A stretch of 64,000 nucleotides of DNA from Porodaedalea pini (Eukaryota; Basidiomycota; Agaricomycetes; Hymenochaetales; Hymenochaetaceae), in NCBI GenBank assembly GCA_002794775.1, contig NBAY01000054.1, positions 186,001-250,000 on the forward strand, written 5' to 3'. Below the pieces are notes generated by a model. It saw only the letters and a list, made by a program, of their open reading frames with translations. It did no database searches and was not told the origin of the DNA. The position numbers and the translations under genes were made by a program. Below, in pieces: positions 1-10,771 of this stretch. Every line of letters begins with the position of its first letter. Position 1 is the stretch's first letter.

Positions 1-265
1 ATGCGACAACTTCCCCATTTGCATCAGTCCATCATCCAGTCATATTGCAGCTCCACCGGAACTGAGATCCTCCAATCGGTGAGTCGTCACCCATCATCAG
101 GCAGATCTCCGGTACGCATCCCAACTGACTCCGATGACATAAGCTTTCCGGTACATCCCGAATTGCCAGGGGGATCTTCCTAGTGATCCGCTGATGAGAT
201 GTCGGGCAAATCATCCTGTGTCCGGTACGCATCGGGCAAATCATTCTGAGTCCGGTACGTGTCAA
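1..265. repeat. LTR-like debris related to gypsy-3, CGGTAC-rich
   Basis: No credible gene. The motif CCGGTAC occurs four times here, at about 110, 149, 219 and 251. The stretch around 65-120 resembles the plus strand at about 54530-54590: both have a phrase like CCAATCGGT followed by a CAG/CCGGTA(C/T)GC(A/G)TC phrase. I therefore read it as a fragment of the LTR or leader of the same family as the minus-strand gypsy element at 34518-54842. Its other parts would lie outside the window. The short open frames in it have no recognisable protein. Confidence 0.5.
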
Positions 266-278
266 TAGCTGTTGGAAT

Positions 279-1673
279 GTGCAACGGATGGCCTCTAGAG
301 GGATCTGCAGTGGTTGGCCACTCGCCGGAACTCTACACCGACCAGGCTACGTTGCGACCAACAATAGCGGCATCACTCACGACATCTGGTGGAGCGAAAT
401 CTGGCACAGCTGGTATTCGTCAGACGAACGAGGAAGGAGAGCCAGGTGGCCCCCAGCCGCTCCATTGTTGCCTGCACCATCGACGTCTACGGTCAACCTA
501 CCACCGACCCCAGGTCCTTACCACGAGACTAACAGAGACCCCTCACCGCCGACTCCCCCGGAACCTTTGACACCTGCACCCGAACCCGCAATGTCAGCAG
601 AAGGTTTCAGCCAACATCAGATGGCGCAGATCATGGCCATCGTCACAAATGCCTTTGCCCATCAGGCGAATAACACCCCGGCACCGGTCGCGGCAGCTAA
701 CCCCCCGACCCCCAACATCGACGTCGCCCGGCCACGTGAATTCACTGGCGGTGACGACTATTTATACTTCAAGCGTGAGGTCCTCCTCTTCATCTCAGCC
801 AACCCGAACAGATACCCCATGTCGGAAAGCAAAATCTACGTTGCGCTCTCCTACTTGAAGGGCGGTAATGCAGCAACATGGGCACAGAATTACATAGAGG
901 AATCAACGACAGCTGGCATCGTAACCTTCACCGACAGCTGGACAAGATTCCAAGAGTGCCTGGACGCCTTGTTTGACGATCCGAACTGGAAGGAAAAGGC
1001 GCTGGCGAAATTCCGGACCAAGGTTCAGAAGGACCTTACCACCGATGAGTTCTTCCAGGATCTCGACGTCGTCATCACAAGAGTGGGTTTAACAGACGAC
1101 AACATCATCTGTGATCGACTGAAGCGGGCAATGAACATCGAAGTGGTGAGAGGGGTACTACGGTCGACGCCAGTCCCGACAACGTATGAAGACTGGAAAA
1201 AGAAAGCGATCGAAATTGACCGGGGCGAGCAACAGATTCGTGCCATCCAACGAGGCTGCGCCTTCCCACCCCCTCCACACCCGCAGCAGCAGCATGGACC
1301 CCCAGCTCATCGCCAGGTGGCTGCCCCCCATATTGACAAACGCGATGCGACAGGCATCACGTTCGGAGGAGCTGGCCAGCCGATGGACATCTCCATGAAT
1401 GAGGCACAATGCCGACACGCGTGCTGGATATGTGGCCAGCTCGGTCACTTCAAGGACACATGCCCACAAGGGAAGACGATTGTGCAGCATATGCTGCAGA
1501 TGATGGCACCCGGCGAATGTCGCCTCCTCGCCGACGAACTAGGGGCAATGAAGGAATCGGCATTTGAGGAAGTCGTAGACACTCGGAGGTCGATGGTGGA
1601 GGACTATGTGGAGGAGGAAGGTGATGGCGAAGAGGTCATCAACTCGCAGGGTTTTGCGAGTGGTCAGGCGTAG
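279..1673 (+). CDS. gag: Gypsy-1 Gag (capsid-nucleocapsid)
   Basis: An open frame of 464 codons with no internal stop. Residues before about 105 are proline and threonine rich. An ATG at 591 begins a more compact segment (MSAEGF) and may be the true start. The central capsid part has the retrotransposon-gag look: aromatic and tryptophan residues around WAQNYIEE, FTDSWTRFQE and DWKKKAIEI. A CCHC zinc knuckle (CWICGQLGHFKDTC) starts near residue 382. It ends just before pol, which is in the -1 frame. The protein would assemble the cytoplasmic particle and bind element RNA. The equivalent gag in gypsy-2 has lost its first part. Confidence 0.85.
   Translation: MQRMASRGICSGWPLAGTLHRPGYVATNNSGITHDIWWSEIWHSWYSSDERGRRARWPPAAPLLPAPSTSTVNLPPTPGPYHETNRDPSPPTPPEPLTPAPEPAMSAEGFSQHQMAQIMAIVTNAFAHQANNTPAPVAAANPPTPNIDVARPREFTGGDDYLYFKREVLLFISANPNRYPMSESKIYVALSYLKGGNAATWAQNYIEESTTAGIVTFTDSWTRFQECLDALFDDPNWKEKALAKFRTKVQKDLTTDEFFQDLDVVITRVGLTDDNIICDRLKRAMNIEVVRGVLRSTPVPTTYEDWKKKAIEIDRGEQQIRAIQRGCAFPPPPHPQQQHGPPAHRQVAAPHIDKRDATGITFGGAGQPMDISMNEAQCRHACWICGQLGHFKDTCPQGKTIVQHMLQMMAPGECRLLADELGAMKESAFEEVVDTRRSMVEDYVEEEGDGEEVINSQGFASGQA
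1625..1673 (+). promoter_or_regulatory. Gag-pol overlap, candidate -1 frameshift region
   Basis: The pol frame has a stop at 1622-1624 and is open through the gag stop at 1671-1673, so the two frames overlap by 49 bases with pol at -1. At 1649-1655 the sequence GGGTTTT fits the X_XXY_YYZ slippery pattern in the gag frame. Gypsy-2 has AGGATTTT at the equivalent place, which does not fit. The heptamer is therefore either decayed in gypsy-2 or not the real site. Confidence 0.35.
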
Positions 1674-1681
1674 CCACCAGG

Positions 1682-4600
1682 GTGACTGACCAAGAAATTC
1701 CAAGGGTTTTTAGTTCGGATCCGTTAAAATATAGTCAACCGCCTGTACAATATCTAGATGCAAACGGCATCGATGACTTTCCCAACTATGAAAACCCTAC
1801 TGGTGTGAATGAAGAAGATGTTGGAGAGAAGTTGTTCATGAGGGGAACTGGCGGACGCCAGCTGGACCTCCTCCTGAACGTCGGACACAGCATAGCGGGT
1901 GAGATGAGAGAGGTGGATGCGCATGCCCTCGTGGATTCGGGATGCACAGGATCATGCATTGACGTGAGGTTCATCGAACAATATGGGTTGGAGACCAAAC
2001 AATACATTCAGCCCCTCGCAGTGCTCAATGCTGACGGCACGCACAATGAAGCCAGGTTGATCGAAGAATACATCGACGTCAAGCTTATGATTGGGCCTCA
2101 CAGGGAGAGGATTGTCCTTGCAGTGACATCGCTGGCATTGTCAAACATCTTCCTTGGTTACGATTGGCTTCGACATCACAATCCAGAGGTTGACTGGAAG
2201 GCAGGTTTGATTGAATTCACCCATTGCCCGGAGGAGTGCACAATCGAGAAGGAGGACGTGAAGGAGACGAGGAGGGTGAGAGAGGTGCAAATGGACAAAG
2301 CGTCCTGGCCCACATACCTCAACGACTACGCCGACGTATTCTCAGAGAAGGGGTTCGAGAAGTTGCCTGAACACCGACCATGGGACCACGTCATCAATCT
2401 GAAACCTGACTTCAAGCCCAGTGACTGCAAAATCTACCCACTCACGCCAACAGAGCAGCAGTCGCTCAAGGACTTCCTAGACAAGAACTTGAAGTCTGGT
2501 CGCATCCAAAGGTCTATATCGCCTATGGCGTCGCCTTTCTTCTTCATCAAGAAGGCCGACAAATCGCTACGCCTGATCCAGGATTACCGTAAGCTCAATG
2601 ACGGTATGATCAAGAACAAGTATCCCCTCCCTCTCATCGATGAACTTGTCGACAAGGTCAAGAAAGCAAAGTACATCACTAAGCTTGACCTTCGCTGGGG
2701 ATACTACAATGTCCGGATCCGTGAAGGCGATGAGTGGAAGGCAGCATTTTGCACAAATATGGGCCTCTTTGAACTGACAGTAATGTTCTTTGGTCTTTGC
2801 AACACACCAGCAATGTTCCAAGCTTTCGTCAACCACATCTTCAAGGGACTGATCTACGACAACCTGATCATCGTCTACCTTGACGACATACTGATTCTCT
2901 CGCAAACTCTCGAGGAACATATCGAGACGTCGAGACGCGTCCTTCAGATCCTGCGAGAGAATGGCTTATACCTGAAACCAGAGAAGTGCGAGTTCAATGC
3001 CAAAGTGGTGAAGTACCTCGGCCACATCGTCGGCAATGGCGAGATCAAAGCGGACCTGGCAAAGATGGAGGCAATCACAGACTGGCCCGTCCCACGAAAC
3101 GTCAAACAGCTGCAACAATTCCTCGGTATGGGCAACTGGCTGTGATGGTTCATCAAGGACTACAGCAAGGTAGTCCATCCGCTGATGTCGTTGATGGGAA
3201 AGAAGGACTGGGTATGGGAGACCAAACAGCAGGAGGTGTTCGAGGAGTTGAGACGACGTCTCTGCTCACCTCCAGTCCTGGCCATCGCAAACAATGAGGG
3301 CCCTTTCCGCGTCGAAGTGGACTCATCAAACTTCGCTCTTGGAGGAGTGTTGTTGCAAAAGCAGGAAGGCAAGTGGAGGGTAGTCGCCTACAGGTCGGAA
3401 GTGCTCCTACCTGCGGAACGAAATTATGAGATCTACGACAAGGAAATGCTCGTGATCGTTTCGGCACTCAAGGAGTGGAGGCAATACCTCCTCGGCACCC
3501 GTCATCCCATCGAGATCTGGTCCGATCACGCTAACCTTACCTACTTCAGGTCGGCGCAAAAGCTAAGCTATCGACAAGCTCACTGGCAGACAGAGCTCGA
3601 GGAATTCGACTTCCACCTCGAACACAAGTCGGGGAAGACGATGGGTAAGGCGGACTTACTGTTGTGCAAGGTGGGCTATGATGAGGGCAAGGATGACAAT
3701 GACGGCATCGTGTTCATCAAGGACAAGTGGCTGAATTGTGGGGTGGTGAGGACATCGCGTGATGAGGTGTTGAACAGAGTGGGTGAAGTGCAGAGGGCGC
3801 AGCACAAGTCGGAGAGGCCGACGGGGATGACAGAGGTCAATGGGTTGTGGCGCATGAAAGGCAAGGTGTATGTGCCGTCGTCAATGAAGGAGGCCATATT
3901 GCAGGAATGTCATGACTCGGTTCTGGCGGGACACCCAGGAGCGTCAAAAATGGTGGAGCTCATCCGTCGAGACTTCTGGTGGACGTCGATGTTCTCCGAC
4001 GTCCGAGCATATGTCCGAGGATGTAATTGCTGTCAGTGAACAAAGGCTCTGAGGGCGTTGAGATCAAGGCCACTCCACCCAAACACAATCCCCGAAGGCC
4101 CCTGGGAAATCATCACGGTCGACCTCATCGGAGAGCTCCCAGACTCCAAGGGACATAACACGATCTGCATCTTCGTTGATAGGTTCTCGAAACAGATGCA
4201 CGCGATCCCGACGATGACGAAGTTGTCAGCGGAAGGCATGGCCCAGCTGTACCGCGACCACGTCTTCCGCCTCCACGGCTTACTGAAGAAGATCATCCAT
4301 GACTGAGGCATGCAGTTCGACGCTTCAATGATGAAGGAGCTGTACAAACTCCTGCACATCAAAGGCAACCCATCCACAGCGTATCACCCACAGACGGATG
4401 GTCAAACGGAACAAGTTAACCAAGAACTCGAACAGTATCTTCGACTCTTTGTCAACCATCGTCAATTGGACTGGAAGGATTGGCTCCCCCTTGCGGAGTT
4501 CGCATACAACAACCGCAAACACTCGGCGATGAAAATGTCCCCCTTCTATGCGAACACAGGACGTCACCCCTTAAGCTTTGACACAATGCGAACCTCGTCT

Positions 4601-5269
4601 ACCAACATGTCGGTGGAAGAATTCACGAAGCACATCAAGGAGACTCATCGCACTGCAAAGGACAACTTGGTCAAGGCGGCAGACAACATGAAGTGCTACC
4701 ACGACCAGACGGCAGGGACTACGGTGGAGTACAAGGCTGGAGACAAGGTTTTCCTTGATGGGCGTAACATCAGCACAGACTCGCCAACGAAGAAACTCGC
4801 TGACAAATGGTATGGTCCCTTCAAAATTGTTAACAAGGTGGGAGCTAGCACATACAAACTCAAGCTCCCCAAGCGCTGGAAGAAGGTCCACCCGGTCTTC
4901 AATGAGGCCCTGCTAAAACCTGCCGTTGAACCATCCTTTGAGAGCCAGAAACAACTGGCACCGCCGCTGCCTGACATTGTTGACAACGAGGAGGAGTACG
5001 AGATCGAGGAAGTCCTAGACTCGCGTCTGCACCAAGGGAAGCTTCAATACCTCATCAAGTGGGTTGGCTACAACAAACCGACTTGGCAGCCTGAGATGGA
5101 CTTTGGCGAGAACGCAAAGGAGGTGATCGCTGAATTCTATCAAAAACACCCCGGCGCCCCTCGAAAGCTCAACATTCCTCGCCAATGACTTCGCCCACAC
5201 TTTGTCGACACCGAACCAGTCGACCACGATCATGGCTGGTCGGGACGCCCAGCCTTGAGGGGAGGGTAA
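1682..5269 (+). pseudogene. pol: Gypsy-1 Pol, broken by four TGA codons
   Basis: One frame of 1195 codons runs to TAA at 5267-5269. It is interrupted by TGA at codons 488 (3143-3145), 786, 875 and 1169. It has no ATG; the frame opens at 1625 inside gag and is -1 relative to gag. Domains in order: retropepsin (VDSG, Asp about 85), reverse transcriptase (YLDD at 399-402), RNase H, the HHCC zinc finger of integrase with a TGA right after its last CCQ, the integrase core with first Asp near 814 and second Asp at 874 (a stop follows at 875), and a chromodomain at about 1103-1155 (LIKWVGY). Comparison with gypsy-2 and with family consensus suggests that the stops replace CGA arginine codons. It is not translatable as it stands. 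Confidence 0.88.
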
Positions 5270-5728
5270 TGTTAGGACTTGAACTTTCACCCTGTCTTTT
5301 ATTTTCCTTTTATCATTTCTTTTCTTTTTACCGCTCCTTTTCATTATATTTAATCGTCTTTTCAATCATTTCCCACACTCACTTAGTACGACCCAACCTT
5401 CATTCGTTCCATTCCTAGTTACATAAACTATACAGTACTTAGATAATGCAGTCCCACGGATGACGCTATATAGAGGAAGGTGGAATCACAGAAGCCCCCT
5501 GTTCTGCTTTTCCTCTTACCTCCACGTCGTCCAGGTGAGACCCGCCCTCCCCTTGTATTAGTTAGATTTGTATTAATCCTCTTACCTCCACATCGTCCAG
5601 TCTGAGTAAACTCACTGCCCAAACTTCGTGTTTGAGATACAGCCCGTCCCAGACAATGTTCGCGTCACCGTCAGGTGTCGCACGTTGAGGTTGCCTAGTC
5701 TGAGTTCCACCCAGACTTCCACCTAACA
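5270..5728 (+). repeat. Gypsy LTR, 3' of gypsy-1, shared with gypsy-2
   Basis: It begins TGTTAGGACTTGAACTTTC and ends CCTAACA (TG...CA), 459 bp. The start follows the pol stop and a purine-rich GAGGGGAGGG stretch, the usual polypurine tract position. A TATATAG box lies at 5467-5473. It matches the LTR at 10130-10615, which is 27 bp longer because of an extra stretch near 10225-10262. Immediately after the terminal CA comes the middle of gag, not a primer-binding site. Confidence 0.88.
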
Positions 5729-5729
5729 C

Positions 5730-6533
5730 AATGCAGCGACGTGGGTGCAAAACTACATGGAGGAGTTGACGACAGCGGGAATTGTGACCTTCACCAACAG
5801 TTGGACAAGGTTCCAAGAGCGCCTAGATGCCTCGTTTGATGACCCAAACCGGAAGGAAAAAGCACTAGCGGAATTCCAAACCAAGGTTCAGAAGGACCTC
5901 ACCGCTGATGAGTTTTTCCAGAAGCTCGACATTGTCATCACGAGAGCAGGACTGACGGACAACAGCATTATCTGCAACCACCTAAAGTGCGCGATGAACA
6001 TTGAGGTGGTCCGAGGGGTGTTGAGGTCGATGCCGGTCCCGACGACATACGACGACTGGAAGAAGAAGGCCATTGAGATCAATTGTGGCGAACAACAGAT
6101 CCGCGTGATCCAACGAGGTCATGCATTCTCACTTCTGCCACGCCAGCAGCAACAGGCACCCCCAGCTCATCGACAGATTGCAGCCTTGCATGTCAATAAG
6201 CGTGATGTGACAGGCGTCACTTTTGGAGGTGCCGGCCAGCCGATGGACGTCTCGATGAACGAGGCGCAATGGAGGAGGGCATGCTGGATCTGTGGCAAAC
6301 TCAGCCACTTCAAGGACATGTGCCCACAAGGGAAGATGATCGTGCAGCGCATGCTGCAGATGATGGCACCAGGCGAGCATCGTCTTCTCGCAGATGAGCT
6401 GGGCGCAATGAAGGAATCGGCCTTCAAGGAAGTCGTAGACACTCGGAAGGCAACTGTGGAGGACTATGTGGAGGAGGACAGCGATGACGAAGAGGTTGTC
6501 GACTCGCAGGATTTTGCGAGTGGTCAGGCGTAG
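5730..6533 (+). pseudogene. gag: Gypsy-2 Gag, N-terminally truncated
   Basis: The frame begins at the LTR junction with NAATWVQNYMEE, which equals residues about 197 onward of the gypsy-1 Gag. It continues to the same C-terminus. The zinc knuckle is kept with the spacing CX2CX4HX4C (CWICGKLSHFKDMC). Many differences from gypsy-1 are CpG-type changes, for example arginine to cysteine or histidine. No start codon context remains; the first ATG is at 5757. Confidence 0.82.
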
Positions 6534-6541
6534 CCATTGGG

Positions 6542-9500
6542 GTGACTGACCGGGAAGAACAAGGGGTTTCGGATTCGGACTCGATAAAATATAGTCAACC
6601 GTCTGTACAATACTTAGATGCAAACAATGTCAATGACTTTTCTGATTACAATGCCCCCACCAGTGTGAATGAAAAGGACGAGCACAGTCAACTGTTCGTG
6701 AGGGGAACTGGTGGATGCCAGCTGGACCTCCTCCTGAATGTCGGACACAGTGTAGCGGGTGAAATGAGAGAGGTGGATGCGCATGCCCTCGTGGATTCGG
6801 GGTGCGCAGGATCGTGTATCGACGTGAGGTTTGTCGAACGATACGGGTTGGAGACCAGACGCTACATCAGACCCCTTGCGGTACTCAATGCAGATGGCAC
6901 ACACAATGAGGCCGGCTTGATCGAGAAATACATCGACGTCAAGCTAATGATTGGACATCACAAGGAAAGGATCGTCCTTGCAGTGACGTCCCTGGCATTG
7001 TTGAACATCTTTCTTGGCTATGACTGGCTTCAACATCACAACCCAGAAGTCGATTGGAAAGCAGGTTCGATTGAATTCACCTGCTGCCCAGAAGAGTGCA
7101 TGATCCAAAAGGAAACTGTGGAAGAGATGAGGAGGGTGAGAGAAGTGCGAATGGACAAGGCGTCCTGGCCTGCATATCTCAATGACTACGCCGATGTCTT
7201 CTTGGAGAAGGGATTTGAGAAGCTACTGGAACACCGCCCCTGGGACCATGTCATCAACTTGAAACCTGACTTCAAGCCTAGCGACTGCAAGATCTATTTG
7301 CTGACACCGACGGAACAGCAGTCGCTAAAGGACTTCCTCGAAGAGAACCTGAAGTCAGGCCGCATACAAAAGTCGATCTCGCCAATGGCGTCGCCTTTCT
7401 TTTTCATCAAGAAGGCCGACAAGTCCCTACGCCCGATTCAGGACTACCGCAAACTCAACGACGGTATGATCAAGAACAAGTATCCTCTCCCCCTCATCGA
7501 TGAACTTGTCAACAAGGTCAAGAAGGCAAAGTTCATCACCAAACTTGACCTCCGATGGGGATACTACAACGTCCGGATCTGTGAGGGCGATGAGTGGAAG
7601 GCAGCCTTTCGCACAAATATGGGTCTCTTTGAACCGACGGTCATGTTCTTTGGTCTTTGCAATGCACCGGCGACGTTCCAAGCTTTCATCAACCACATCT
7701 TCAAGGGACTGATCTACGACAACCTGATCATTGTCTACCTCAACGACATCCTCATTCTCTCACAAACTCTTGAGGAACATATTGAGACGTCAAGGCGCAT
7801 CCTTCAGATCTTGCAAGAGAACGGCCTGTGCCTGAAGCCAGAAAAATGCGAGTTTGACACCAAGACCGTGAAATACCTCGGCCACATTGTCGGCAATGGC
7901 AAAATCAGGGCTGACCCAGCAAAGACAGAGGCGATCGCAGACTGGCCAGTTCCACGAAACCTCAAACAGCTGCAACAATTCCTTGGCATGGGCAACTGGC
8001 TGCGACAGTTCATCAAGGATTACAGCAAGGTAGTCCACCCGCTGACATTGCTGATGGGCAAGAAGGACTGGGTATGGGAGACCGAACAGCAGGAGGTGTT
8101 CGAGGAGCTGAGACAACGTCTCTGCTCACCTCCAGTCCTGGCCATCGCCAATGATGAGGGCCCTTTCCACATCGAGGCAGACTTGTTGAACTTTGCACTT
8201 GGTGGCGTGTTGTTGCAGAAGCAGGAAGGCAAGTGGAGGGTGGTTGCCTACAGGTCAGAGGCACTCCTGCCCGTGGAACGAAACTACAAGATCTACGACA
8301 AGGAGATGCTCGCGATAGTTTCGGCACTCAAGGAATGGCGACAATACCTCCTTGGTGCCTGTCACAAGATTGAGATCTGGTCCGACCACGCAAACCTCAC
8401 CTACTTCAAGTTGGCACAGAAGCTGAGCTATTGTCAAGCTCACTGGTGGACCGAACTCGAAGAATTTGACTTCCACCTTGAACACAAGTCGGGGAAGACG
8501 ATGGGCAAAGCCGACCTGCTGTCATGCAAGGCTGGGTACGACCAAGGCAAGGATGACAACGAGAGCATCGTGTTCATCAAGGAGAAGTGGTTGAACCATG
8601 GGGTGGTGTGAACGTTGTGTGATGAGGTGTTGGAACAAGTGGGTGATGCGCAGAGGGCGCAGGACGAGTTGGAAAGGCCGATGGGTATGACGGAAGTCGC
8701 CAGGTTGTGGCGGATGAAGGGCAAGGTATACGTGCCATCGACGATGAAGGAAGCCGTATTGCGGGAACGTCATGACTCGGTACTGGCTGGACATCCGGGA
8801 GCGTCGAAAACAGTGGAGCTCGTCCAGCGAGACTTCTGGTGGACGTCGATGTTCTCCGACGTCTGGGTGTATGTCCGAGGGTGTGATCACTGTCAATGAA
8901 CAAAGGCTCTGAGGGCGTTGAGGTCAAGACCACTCCACCCAAACGCAGTCCCCGAAGGCCCCTGGGAAATCATCACGGTCGACCTCATCGGAGAGCTCCC
9001 AGACTCCAAGGGACATAACACGATCTGCATCTTCGTTGATAGGTTCTCGAAACAGATGCACACAATCCCAATGATGACGAAGTTGTCAGCGGAAGGCATG
9101 GCCCAGCTGTACTGCGACTACGTCTTCCGCCTCCACGGCTTGCCGAAGAAGATCATCCATGACTGAGGCACGCAGTTTGACGCTTCGATGATGAAGGAAC
9201 TATACAAACTCCTACACATTGAAGGCAACCCATCGACGGCATATCACCCACAGATGGATGGTCAAACGGAATGTGTTAACCAGGAGCTCGAACAGTACCT
9301 TCGACTCTTCGTTAACCATTGTCAATTGGGCTGGAAGGACTGGCTCCCCCTTGCGGAGTTCGCATACAACAACCGCAAACACTCGGCGACAAAGATGTCC
9401 CCCTTCTATGCGAACACAGGACGTCACCCCTTAAGCTTTGACACAACACAAACCTCATCTGCTAACATGTTGGCGGAAGAATTCGCAAAGCACATCAAGG

Positions 9501-10129
9501 AGACTCATCACATTGCGAAGGACAACTTGGTCAAGGCGGCGGACGACATGAAATGCTACCATGACTGGACAGCAGGGACTTCAGTGGAATACAAAGCTGG
9601 AGACAAGGTTTTCCTCGATGGGCGAAACATCAGCACAGATTCGCCGATGAAGAAACTAGCTGACAAGTGGTATGGTCCCTTCGAGATTGTCGACAAGGTA
9701 GGAGCTAGCGCGTACAAGCTCAAGCTCCCCAAGCAATGGAAAAAGGTCCACCCGGTCTTCAACGAGGCCCTGCTAAAGCCCGCCATTGAACCATCCTTCA
9801 AGAGCCAAAGACAACCACTACCACCACTGCCTGACATCGTCGACAATGAGGAGGAGTACGAGATCAAGGAGGTTCTAGACTCGCGTCTGCACCGAGGGAA
9901 GCTACAGTACCTCATCAAGTGGGTTGGCTACAACGAACCGACTTGGCAGCCCGAGATGGACTTTGGCAAGAATGCAAAGGAGGCGATCACTGAATTCTAT
10001 CAAAAACACCCCGGTGCCCCTCGAAAACTCGACATTCCTCACCAACGACTTCGCCCACGCTTCGTCGACACCGAACCAGACGACCTCGATCTTGGTTGGT
10101 TGGGACGCCCAACCTTGAGGGGGGGATAA
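6542..10129 (+). pseudogene. pol: Gypsy-2 Pol, broken by three TGA codons
   Basis: Collinear with gypsy-1 pol and of the same length. TGA codons occur at codon 690 (8609-8611), 786 (8897-8899) and 875 (9164-9166). The last two are at the same codons as in gypsy-1. The frame after 875 is open to TAA at 10127-10129, and codon 1169, a stop in gypsy-1, is CGA here. The reverse transcriptase active site reads YLND instead of YLDD, a change from GAC to AAC at a former CpG. Retropepsin VDSG, the RNase H region, the HHCC finger and the chromodomain (IKWVGYNEPTW) are recognisable. Translation starts as a GTG, so pol must be made by fusion with Gag, as in gypsy-1. Confidence 0.87.
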
Positions 10130-10615
10130 TGTTAGGACTTGAACTTTCACCTTTTCTTTTATTTTCCTTTTTACCATTTCTTTTCTTTTAATCGCTCCTT
10201 TCCATTATATTTAACCTTCTTTCATAATCATTTCCCATGCTTATGTCATACACGATCATTCCCACACTCACTTAGTACGACCCAACCTTCATTTGTTCCA
10301 TTCCTAGTTACGTAAACTATACAGTACTTAGATAATACAATCCCACAGATGACACTATATAGAGGAAGGTGGAATCACAGAAGCCCCCTGTTCTGCTTTT
10401 CCTCTTACCTCCACGTCATCCAGGTGAGACCCGCCCCCCTTGTATTAGTTAGACTTATATTAATCCTCTTACCTCCACATTGTCCAGTCTGAGTAAACCC
10501 GCTGCCCGAACTTCGCGTTCGAGATACAGCCCATCCCAGACAATGTCCGCATCACCATCAGGTGCCACACGTTGAGGTTGCCTAGTCTGAGTTCCACCCA
10601 GACTTCTGCCTAACA
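10130..10615 (+). repeat. Gypsy LTR, 3' of gypsy-2
   Basis: 486 bp, TGTTAGGACTTG to TGCCTAACA, with a TATATAG box at 10356-10362. Directly after it comes TATATCAGATGGCCC, which is the broken edge of transposon arm A. The same phrase in arm B is followed by other sequence, so the gypsy pair either truncated arm A or inserted into it. Confidence 0.88.
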
Positions 10616-10771
10616 TATATCAGATGGCCCTGCCAACTGGAGTATTGCTTCCCTTGGAACAGCCAAGGCACAAGAGATGGTTACGTCAACACCAGTCACA
10701 GATAGGGCAGACAGAGATGTGATTGAAGTAAAGGTCTTGGTTTTGGATGGCATTGGCAGATGGGAGCTGAT

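Larger units (their letters stand above)
266..5728 (+). mobile_element. Gypsy-1: chromodomain Ty3/gypsy retrotransposon, 5' LTR missing
   Basis: The element has gag, then pol with protease, reverse transcriptase, RNase H, integrase and a C-terminal chromodomain, and then a 3' LTR. That order is diagnostic of chromoviruses (Metaviridae, MarY1/Tf1-like fungal lineages). No upstream copy of the LTR at 5270-5728 is present, so the 5' end is truncated, near the CGGTAC-rich debris. It is defective because pol contains four in-frame TGA codons. It lies head to tail with gypsy-2 and shares its LTR with it. Confidence 0.85.
5270..10615 (+). mobile_element. Gypsy-2: second chromovirus, internally deleted at its 5' end
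   Basis: Two LTRs (5270-5728 and 10130-10615) bound a gag that starts mid-gene and a full-length pol. The primer-binding site, the leader and about the first 195 codons of gag (relative to gypsy-1) are absent, because LTR sequence runs straight into gag at 5729. Pol is exactly as long as in gypsy-1 (1195 codons plus stop). It could not replicate on its own. Confidence 0.85.
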
